A DNA stretch of 6,821 bases from an uncultured Clostridia bacterium (GTDB lineage: Bacteria > Bacillota > Clostridia > Lachnospirales > Lachnospiraceae). Shown piece by piece: positions 1-6,600 of this stretch (position 1 is the first letter of the stretch; each line of letters starts with the position of its first letter). The notes under the pieces were generated by a model that saw nothing but the letters and a program-made list of their open reading frames with translations, was not told where the DNA came from and searched no databases. Made by a program: the position numbers and the translations under genes. The stretch spans positions 1-6,821 of the forward strand of contig CALASV010000332.1 in NCBI GenBank assembly GCA_937888895.1, given 5' to 3'.

Positions 1-65
1 TTCATAACTTTTTTCAAATTTTTTTTACATTTTTATGTATTCTGCACAACGCATATTACATTTTT

Positions 66-281
66 TTACTTTTCCACAGTAATTCTACCGAAATATTCAA
101 ATTTTACATAAAATTGGAATTATAAACTACTCCCTTCTCTTTCATTTCGTTTAAAAGTCGAAGCGATATTTGTTTCAGTTCAATCGGATATTCGTAATCT
201 AAACTTACTCATAACCAAATAGCTACTATCGTAGCTTATCAGATGGAGCTTAGAAATCTCCACAGTTAAATCAACATAATA
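66..281 (-). pseudogene. possible remnant of a small gene with two compensating frameshifts
   Basis: Read on the minus strand, 281 to 180 is open in one frame (33 codons, including the stretch VEISKLHLISYDSSYLVMSK). 208 to 104 is open in the next frame (34 codons, including DYEYPIELKQISLRLLNEMK). From about 115 down to the stop at 66-68 the first frame reads on (YVKFEYFGRITVEK). The joins fall at short T runs, as expected if one base was gained and one lost. No start codon with a ribosome binding site is visible and I recognise no family. Open stretches of 30-35 codons are not rare by chance in DNA this AT-rich, and the first segment uses codons such as CTC, CTG and AGC that the neighbouring genes use little. 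It may be a decayed or foreign gene, or chance. Confidence 0.22.
221..262. repeat. pair of small adjacent inverted repeats
   Basis: AGCTAC at 221-226 pairs with GTAGCT at 231-236 around a four-base loop. TGGAG at 244-248 pairs with CTCCA at 258-262 around a nine-base loop. Neither is followed by a T run on either strand, so they are not typical terminators. They could be a small structured RNA element, a protein-binding site, or chance. Confidence 0.35.
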
Positions 282-308
282 TTAACAAAATAATTCCAAA
301 CCTAAATC

Positions 309-381
309 AAAAAAACAGAAACCCAATTCCAAAGCAGTGAATCCTATTTTGAACTGCGTGGAATTGGGTTTCTGTTTTTTT
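309..381 (-). terminator. strong Rho-independent terminator of the leftward operon
   Basis: The arms 309-338 and 353-381 are near-perfect inverted repeats around a 14-base loop. The core pairs CAGAAACCCAATTCC with GGAATTGGGTTTCTG, and the inner part pairs GCAGT with ACTGC after a small internal mismatch. The outer ends are A and T runs, so minus-strand transcripts finish in seven or more U residues after the stem. It begins about 30 bases after the stop of the last leftward gene, as expected for the end of that operon. The symmetric A/T ends would also let it stop rightward transcription. Confidence 0.92.
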
Positions 382-409
382 GTCTCATATTATAATTGAT
401 TGAACACTA

Positions 410-676
410 CTATTTTTCTAAATATCTTGCTACTCTCTGTGCTGTTTTTAATAATTCCTTTGGACTTTCTTCTGCCATATCATACAAATTCTCTAATAGT
501 TCTCTATGTATTTCTTCTTTTTCTTCCATTTCTGGTTTTTCATCTAAAAATACACGATACAACATACGAATATCATCGATAGAAAGTTCATCATAGTTTA
601 CTTCTAAATAATCGATAATCGAATTAATATCCTCCTGCACAAATTCCATCATTTCTTCATACTGTTCTCTTGTCAT
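410..676 (-). CDS. small acidic helical protein of unknown function (88 aa)
   Basis: I do not recognise this protein. The start at 676 (MTREQYEEMM) is chosen because GGGAGGG lies seven bases before its ATG; an in-frame ATG 13 codons upstream lacks such a site and its extension would contain the ribosome binding site. The protein is intact and strongly acidic, with 26 Asp/Glu against 11 Lys/Arg. It has no Cys, no signal peptide and no membrane segment. Heptad-like Leu/Ile/Met spacing and long charged runs suggest an all-helical cytoplasmic protein, perhaps a bundle or short coiled coil. It lies 59 bases after queA on the same strand and directly before a strong terminator, so it is probably the last gene of the operon. 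A weak promoter of its own (TTGTAA, 18 bases, TATTTT) can be drawn in the gap but is not convincing. The reading frame, start and terminator make it a real gene; its function is open. Confidence 0.85.
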   Translation of the reverse strand: MTREQYEEMMEFVQEDINSIIDYLEVNYDELSIDDIRMLYRVFLDEKPEMEEKEEIHRELLENLYDMAEESPKELLKTAQRVARYLEK

Positions 677-735
677 AATAATACCCTCCCATTTTTCATA
701 TAAAATATTTTTCACATATTAAGTATTACAATATA

Positions 736-1785
736 TTACAAAATCATCATTGCATCTCCAAAAGAAAAGAATCTATATTTTTCTTCTACTGCCTCTTTAT
801 AAGCATTTAACACATTTTCTCGTCCTGCTAATGCTGATACTAACATTACTAACGTAGATTCTGGTAAGTGAAAGTTTGTAATCAAACAATCTAACACTTT
901 GAATTGATATCCTGGATAAATAAAAATACTTGTATCATCTTCTTTTGCTTGTACAAAACCATTTTCATCTGCTGCTGATTCTACTGTACGACAACTTGTT
1001 GTACCTACACAAATAATTCTACCACCATTTCTCTTTGTATCATTGATTTTCTTTGCTTCAGATTCCGTTATTTGATACGTTTCTGTATGCATATGATGGT
1101 CTAAAATATTATCTTCTTTTACTGGTCGGAATGTTCCAAGCCCTACATGTAATGTAACATTCGCAATCGTAATTCCATTTTGTTCTATTTTTTCTAATAA
1201 TTCTTTTGTAAAATGCAACCCTGCTGTTGGTGCGGCAGCAGAACCTTCGTGTTTTGCATATACCGTTTGATAACGATTTTTATCCTGCAATTTATGTGTA
1301 ATATACGGTGGTAATGGCATTTGACCTAATTTGTCCAAAATTTCTTCAAAAATACCTTCATAATAGAATTTTACTAAACGATTTCCTTCTTCTACAATGT
1401 CTAATACTTCTGCTATTAAAATACCATCTCCAAACTGTATCTTTGTACCAGGTTTTGCTTTCTTGCCTGGTTTTACCAATGTTTCCCAAATATCATTCTC
1501 TCTTCGCTTTAATAAAAGAAGTTCTATTTGTGCTCCTTTTACTTCTTCTTTATTACTAGTAGAAAGAATCCTTTCCCCAATCAATCTTGCTGGAATTACT
1601 TTTGTATTGTTTAAAACAAGGCAATCTCCCTCTCTTAAATAATCTAAAATATCCGTAAATTTTTGATGCTTTACATTACCACTCTCCTTATCTAACACTA
1701 AAAGCCTAGAAGAAGAACGGTCTTCTAATGGGTCTTGTGCAATCAATTCTTCTGGTAAATCAAAATAAAAATCTTGTTTCTTCAT
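736..1785 (-). CDS. queA: S-adenosylmethionine:tRNA ribosyltransferase-isomerase QueA
   Basis: QueA transfers the ribosyl part of S-adenosylmethionine to preQ1 at the wobble base 34 of tRNAs with GUN anticodons and isomerises it, giving epoxyqueuosine, the step before queuosine; it acts in the cytoplasm. At 349 residues the protein is complete and of normal family length. Conserved blocks appear in order: FDLPEELIAQDPLEDRSSSR (residues 7-26), LVLNNTKVIPARLIG (56-70), GSAAAPTAGLHFTKELL (181-197), VTLHVGLGTFRPV (210-222), HMHTETY (231-237), VGTTSCRTVES (260-270), TNFHLPESTLVMLVSALAG (303-321) and the C-terminal FGDAMMIL. It starts 46 bases after the SpoIID-type gene on the same strand and is probably co-transcribed with it. 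The best Shine-Dalgarno lies unusually far upstream, 26 bases from the ATG, with a small hairpin between. No tgt gene, the usual partner, is visible downstream; the small acidic gene follows instead. The identification is firm. Confidence 0.97.
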   Translation of the reverse strand: MKKQDFYFDLPEELIAQDPLEDRSSSRLLVLDKESGNVKHQKFTDILDYLREGDCLVLNNTKVIPARLIGERILSTSNKEEVKGAQIELLLLKRRENDIWETLVKPGKKAKPGTKIQFGDGILIAEVLDIVEEGNRLVKFYYEGIFEEILDKLGQMPLPPYITHKLQDKNRYQTVYAKHEGSAAAPTAGLHFTKELLEKIEQNGITIANVTLHVGLGTFRPVKEDNILDHHMHTETYQITESEAKKINDTKRNGGRIICVGTTSCRTVESAADENGFVQAKEDDTSIFIYPGYQFKVLDCLITNFHLPESTLVMLVSALAGRENVLNAYKEAVEEKYRFFSFGDAMMIL

Positions 1786-1818
1786 ACTATTTTAAACACA
1801 AACGTGTCTTTCTCCTTT
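1786..1818 (-). promoter_or_regulatory. queA ribosome binding site separated from the start by a hairpin
   Basis: AAAGGAG at 1818-1812 is the only good Shine-Dalgarno before queA, but 26 bases separate it from the ATG, against the usual 5-10. Between them, bases 1809-1794 can fold as a six-pair stem (AGACAC with GTGTTT, one G-U pair) and a GTTT loop. Folding removes 16 bases and leaves an effective spacing of about 10. No in-frame start lies nearer to the Shine-Dalgarno, because an in-frame TAA precedes the ATG. That the hairpin helps or gates initiation is inferred. Confidence 0.5.
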
Positions 1819-1831
1819 CCAATTTTTCCTT

Positions 1832-3439
1832 CTATTTTACATACGTTCCTGTAAAATAATATTCTATAATTTCCTTATAAGTAAATCCTGCTTCTGCCAT
1901 TCCTTTCGCTCCATACTGACTCATACCAACGCCATGTCCATATCCCATACCTGCAAAAAGAAGTTCACTACTCTCTGTTGGTGCAACTCTTGGATAATTC
2001 CAAAGGTTATCAGCACTTTGAACAATATACTGTTCTACTTGCTGGGAAGCTTTTTCTACTCCACTAGCAGAAACAATATACATATTGCTAATTCTTCCAT
2101 TCTCTATTCCATTCGAACTAAGAATAGTAACAGCATCTGGAATATCTCCTTTTTTTATTATTTTAAACTTTGTACTGTATAAATTCAAGACTGTTCTTAA
2201 TGTTGTTCCTTTCAATAACATAACACGGTCAGAACCTTCTATTTGTATTGTATTAATTCTTCCACTAGAAGAAACTTGCATTGGGGTTAACTTAGATACT
2301 AATCCTATCTTCTTGCCCTGCTTTAAAAGTAAAGAAGAAATTTTTTCTTTTGTCATCATCACTTGCCAAGAAATTCTAGGAGAATCTCCTTCATAAACAT
2401 AAGGCACTCTTCGCAAATATAGTTTTTTTGTTTCCCATACATTTTCAGAATCTTCCGTACTACCTCCACTCGTAGAGAAAAAATAAGTAGTAACTACTTT
2501 ATTATTATAATAGACCATTTCTCCTTTCGTATCGTTTACTGCTCGTCTTGCTTGTATCGTTTCTGCTAAGAAACCTTTATATACTTGAGAAGATATGGTA
2601 TCTACTATGTTATATCCTTTTTTAGCATTCGAGACTCCACCGTATCCCGCATTCATTAACGCATAACTTCTTGCACAAACAGCTTGGGCTTTTAGAGCTT
2701 CCTCATGCCAAGTAGAAGGCATCTCTGATGGAACTACACTATATAAATATTCTTCCATTGGTAAAATATTCACAGCAGTTAATGTATTTTTTCCGTATCT
2801 TCCAATTTCTATTCTACCTCGATAGACTCTAGACTCCATATCAATACATTTTACACCATTTTTATAAGAATCCATTGGACGAAATTGTGGATACGCATTA
2901 TGTTCATCTACATCTAACAATATACTTCCAAAACTACCCTCTAATAAAACTCTATATGGATTATCTGCTAATATTTCTAATGAAGTTTTTTTATCTTGTG
3001 TCTTTATTTCTTTCGCTACTTGCTCTGCCTTATCCAATGTACTATAATTACCTAAATATACTCTCCATTTATGCTCATACGTACTTCCTACATAAGCCTT
3101 CGTTCCATTTGCTACATACTTATCAGCAACTCCTTTTGCTTCTTTATAGCTATTATAAATCTTTGTTTCGCTTATAAAATATCCATTTATGGGAGAAAAC
3201 GTAAAACTATTTGTACTTGTTAATAATACTTCTTGTATATAAGTATTTCCTGTACAATATCCATACCCTAATCTATCATTATAAATAGTAATAGACTTTT
3301 TTCCTGAATATAACTCCGTTAAACCAACTCGAATTTCCATTTTAGTAGCAATGGTTTCTGCTTTCACTATCATAGGATAACAAATATTTACTAAAAAGCC
3401 AACTAAAAAAAGAAAGATTACTCTTTTTTTCCAATTCAT
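1832..3439 (-). CDS. secreted SpoIID/LytB-domain protein, probable peptidoglycan lytic transglycosylase
   Basis: Residues 1-28 form a signal peptide (MNWKKR, a hydrophobic run to about residue 22, then a likely cut near VKAET), so the protein acts outside the membrane. Residues about 90-150 look like a SPOR-type peptidoglycan-binding segment (WRVYLGNYSTLDKAEQVAKE at 125-144). The SpoIID domain starts near 205: GRIEIGRY, then LPMEEYLYSVVPSEMPSTW (226-244), EEALKAQAVCARSYAL (246-261), TTYFFSTSGGSTEDSENVW (317-335) and the C-terminal GMGYGHGVGMSQYGAKGMA (497-515). Glu239 in PSEMP lies in the block carrying the catalytic acid of the family. Known SpoIID cleaves denuded glycan strands during forespore engulfment. 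At 535 residues this protein is clearly longer than the classical roughly 340-residue SpoIID, through its N-terminal part and an insert around 430-490, so it may be a paralogue rather than SpoIID itself. The start is supported by AAAGGTGAT at 3453-3445, five bases before the ATG. It is probably the first gene of the leftward operon. Confidence 0.92.
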   Translation of the reverse strand: MNWKKRVIFLFLVGFLVNICYPMIVKAETIATKMEIRVGLTELYSGKKSITIYNDRLGYGYCTGNTYIQEVLLTSTNSFTFSPINGYFISETKIYNSYKEAKGVADKYVANGTKAYVGSTYEHKWRVYLGNYSTLDKAEQVAKEIKTQDKKTSLEILADNPYRVLLEGSFGSILLDVDEHNAYPQFRPMDSYKNGVKCIDMESRVYRGRIEIGRYGKNTLTAVNILPMEEYLYSVVPSEMPSTWHEEALKAQAVCARSYALMNAGYGGVSNAKKGYNIVDTISSQVYKGFLAETIQARRAVNDTKGEMVYYNNKVVTTYFFSTSGGSTEDSENVWETKKLYLRRVPYVYEGDSPRISWQVMMTKEKISSLLLKQGKKIGLVSKLTPMQVSSSGRINTIQIEGSDRVMLLKGTTLRTVLNLYSTKFKIIKKGDIPDAVTILSSNGIENGRISNMYIVSASGVEKASQQVEQYIVQSADNLWNYPRVAPTESSELLFAGMGYGHGVGMSQYGAKGMAEAGFTYKEIIEYYFTGTYVK

Positions 3440-3473
3440 ACTTAATCACCTTTATAAACTTTAATTCTATCCT

Positions 3474-3500
3474 ATTGTACTTTATTTTTTATAGATATGC
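3474..3500 (-). promoter_or_regulatory. sigma-E-like promoter candidate for the SpoIID-type gene
   Basis: On the minus strand, GCATATC (3500-3494) resembles the sigma-E -35 element (G/T-A/C-ATATT) and AGTACAAT (3481-3474) resembles the -10 element CATACAAT, matching at TACAAT. The spacer is 12 bases, slightly short for sigma-E. A transcript would begin about 28 bases before the SpoIID-type start codon, leaving room for its ribosome binding site. For sigma-A, TACAAT is a good -10 but the hexamer 17 bases upstream (TAGCAT) is poor. Sporulation-type control would suit the first gene; the assignment is by eye. Confidence 0.4.
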
Positions 3501-3509
3501 TACTTCTTT

Positions 3510-3559
3510 TTTCACAAAAAAAAATCGTAACCAAAACTTAAATGTTATTTCACAAAAAA
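3510..3559. repeat. 12-base direct repeat in the divergent promoter region
   Basis: TTTCACAAAAAA occurs at 3510-3521 and again at 3548-3559, a spacing of 38 bases. On the minus strand each reads TTTTTTGTGAAA, which contains TTGTGAA, the half-site of the Rex redox-repressor operator (TTGTGAA, four bases, TTCACAA). Neither copy has a matching second half. The right copy ends just before the -35 of the rightward promoter candidate, so binding there could affect it. Chance in AT-rich DNA is a fair alternative. Confidence 0.35.
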
Positions 3560-3563
3560 TTTA

Positions 3564-3592
3564 TTGTATAATCTAAAAAATTGCGTTATAAT
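3564..3592 (+). promoter_or_regulatory. sigma-A-like promoter candidate for the large activase-type gene
   Basis: TTGTAT at 3564-3569 and a perfect TATAAT at 3587-3592 are separated by 17 bases. Transcription would start near 3599, giving a leader of about 49 bases before the ATG at 3648. A second perfect TATAAT at 3567-3572 overlaps the -35 hexamer, but no good -35 lies at the right distance for it. The spacing and position favour the downstream pair. Confidence 0.55.
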
Positions 3593-3647
3593 TTCTTCTA
3601 ATTTTGAACATAGATATTTATACACTAAGGAAAGGCAGGAATTTTCC

Positions 3648-6600
3648 ATGCTAAATAAAAATACTTTATATTCTCTTGGCATTGATATTGGTTCTACTAC
3701 AGTAAAAGTAGCACTATTAGACAAGCAAAGAGCTTTATTATTTTCTGCTTATGAGCGTCATTTTGCAGATATTCAAGGTACGCTTTCTTCTATTTTAAAG
3801 AAGATGAAAGACCTGACTGGTAGCTGTATGCTTTCTGCTGCCATTACTGGTTCTGGTGGTCTTACATTAGCAAAACATTTACATATCCCTTTTGTCCAAG
3901 AAGTTGTTTCTGTTGCTTCTGCTCTACAAGAAACTGCTCCACAAACAGATGTTGCCATCGAACTTGGTGGTGAAGATGCAAAAATTATTTATTTTACTGG
4001 TGGAATTGAACAACGAATGAATGGTATCTGTGCCGGCGGTACAGGTTCTTTTATTGACCAAATGGCTTCTCTTTTAAAAACTGATGCCACAGGATTAAAT
4101 GAATACGCAAAAGAATACAAAGCCATTTATCCAATTGCTGCTCGTTGTGGCGTATTTGCTAAATCCGACATTCAACCACTTATCAACGAAGGTGCCTCCA
4201 AACAAGATTTATCGGCTTCTATTTTTCAAGCTGTCGTCAATCAAACCATTAGTGGTCTTGCTTGTGGTAAACCAATTCGTGGAAATGTGGCATTTCTTGG
4301 TGGACCTTTGCACTTTTTAACCGAATTGAAACAAGCATTTATTCGTACTCTACATTTAACACCTGAACAAACCATTGTTCCAAATAACTCTCATTTATTT
4401 GCCGCTATTGGTTCTGCTTATCATGCTTCTTCTGATATTTTTTCTTTAGATGACCTTTTAGAACAATTACAAACAGGCATTTCTATGGACTTTGAAGTTG
4501 CTCGTATGCAACCACTATTTGAAACGGAAAATGATTATGAAGAATTTACCACTCGTCATAAAAAAGCAACTGTAAAAAAAGCACCCCTAACAGACTATCA
4601 TGGCAATTGTTTTCTTGGAATTGATGCAGGTTCTACAACAACAAAAGCAGCTTTAGTTGGCGAAGATGGTTCTTTACTCTATTCCTTTTACCAAAATAAT
4701 AACGGAAGCCCATTAAAAACTGCCTTAAAAGCAGTAAAAGAAATTTACTCCCTATTACCTTCCGATGCTTCCATTGTCCGTTCTTGTTCTACAGGTTATG
4801 GAGAAGCCTTGATGAAAGAAGCTCTTATGCTAGATGAAGGAGAAGTAGAAACGATTGCTCATTATCATGCTGCTGCACATTTTGCAAAAGATGTTGATTG
4901 TATTTTAGATATTGGTGGACAAGATATGAAATGTATTCGTATTAAAAATGGTACGGTAGATAGCGTACAATTAAATGAAGCTTGTTCCTCTGGTTGTGGT
5001 TCTTTTATTGAAACTTTTGCGAAATCGTTAAATTATACTGTAGCTGATTTTGCCAAAGTTGCTTTATTTGCAAAAAATCCAATTGACCTTGGTACTCGTT
5101 GTACTGTTTTCATGAATTCGAAAGTAAAACAAGCCCAAAAAGAAGGTGCTTCCGTTGCTGATATTTCCGCAGGACTTGCCTACTCTGTAATTAAAAATGC
5201 ATTATATAAAGTAATCAAAATAACAGATGCGAAAGATTTTGGAAAAAAAGTCGTTGTACAAGGTGGTACTTTTTATAATGATGCCGTACTACGAAGTTTT
5301 GAAAAAATATCTGGATGTGAAGCTGTTAGACCAAATATTGCTGGAATTATGGGTGCATTTGGTGCTGCTTTAATTGCAAGAAAACATTTTAATGGCACAA
5401 AAACTACGATGCTTTCTATCAAACAAATACGAGAACTTACCTTTTACACGGATATGACTCGTTGTAAAGGTTGTACCAATCATTGTTTACTTACTATCAA
5501 TCATTTTTCTGGTGGTCGTAAATTTATTTCTGGTAACCGTTGTGAACGTGGTATTGGAAAAGAAAAAGCAAACCAAACCATTCCAAATTTATATGCTTAT
5601 AAATTGCAACGCTATTTTTCTTATAAACCATTAGAACAATTTGAAGCGAAACGTGGTACAGTAGGTATTCCAAGAGTATTAAATATGTATGAAAATTATC
5701 CATTTTGGCACACCTTTTTTACAGAACTTGGGTATCGTGTTATTTTATCTCCAACTTCATCAAAAAAAATATATGAACTTGGTATCGAATCCATTCCAAG
5801 TGAATCCGAATGTTATCCTGCTAAGTTAGCTCATGGTCATATTATGTGGTTATTACAACAAGGAGTTCGCTATATTTTCTATCCTTGTATTCCTTATGAA
5901 CGTAGAGAATACGCAGAATCCGGAAATCACTATAACTGCCCTATTGTAACTTCTTATGGGGAAAACATCAAAAACAATGTAGAAGAATTAAAAGACCCTT
6001 CCATTACCTTCCAAAATCCTTTTCTGTCTTTAGAATCCGAAGATATTGTTTGTAAACGATTAGTAGAAGTGATTGGAAAAGAAAATCAAATTGTATTAGC
6101 TGTTCATAAAGCATGGAACGAATTAAACCAAGCTCGTTTAGATATACAAAAAGCAGGAGAAGCTGCTGTAGATTATATCGAAAAACAACATTGTCTTGGT
6201 ATTGTACTAGCAGGTAGACCTTATCATATTGACCCTGAAATCAACCATGGTATTCCAGAATTACTCACTTCTTATGGAGTTGCTGTATTAACAGAAGATA
6301 GTATTTCCCATTTAGGAACGATTGAACGTCCTACCATTGTTGTAGACCAATGGATGTACCACACGAGACTATATGCTGCTGCTTCCTATGTAAAAACAAA
6401 TCCAAATTTACAATTGATTCAATTAAATTCCTTTGGTTGTGGCTTGGATGCAGTAACAACAGACCAAGTTTCCGATATTTTAACAAAGTCTGGAAAAATA
6501 TATACCGTATTAAAAATTGATGAAGTAAACAATTTAGGTGCTGCTCGTATTCGTATTCGTTCTTTACTTTCAGCACTAAAAGAACGCCAAAATAAACAGC

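Larger units (their letters stand above)
1..308. other. AT-rich non-coding stretch without an intact gene
   Basis: No open frame with a credible start and ribosome binding site is visible on either strand. The first 110 bases are very rich in T and A. Two short hairpins lie at 221-262, and traces of a possible decayed minus-strand reading frame span 66-281; both are listed separately. The stretch lies beyond the terminator of the leftward operon, so it is probably the spacer to the next locus outside the window. I see no convincing promoter, tRNA or riboswitch in it. Confidence 0.6.

Noticed and set aside
221..262. The two small hairpins as a terminator or riboswitch.
   Set aside because: No T run follows on either strand, and no known riboswitch core motif is recognisable.
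677..715. Longer version of the small acidic protein starting at 715 (13 extra residues, MKNILYEKWEGII).
   Set aside because: The extra codons cover the GGGAGGG ribosome binding site of the internal ATG, and no comparable site precedes the upstream ATG.
677..735. Possible separate promoter for the small acidic gene (TTGTAA, 18 bases, TATTTT).
   Set aside because: The -10 matches only four of six positions and such matches are common in this AT-rich DNA; co-transcription with queA is simpler.
1308..3177. Several plus-strand open frames of 80-103 codons across queA and the SpoIID-type gene.
   Set aside because: They lie opposite well-recognised coding genes, lack good ribosome binding sites and have low-complexity composition; they are shadows.
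3637..3647. Hairpin GGAA-TT-TTCC just before the activase-type start codon as a translational switch.
   Set aside because: A four-pair stem with a two-base loop is too small to be stable or meaningful.
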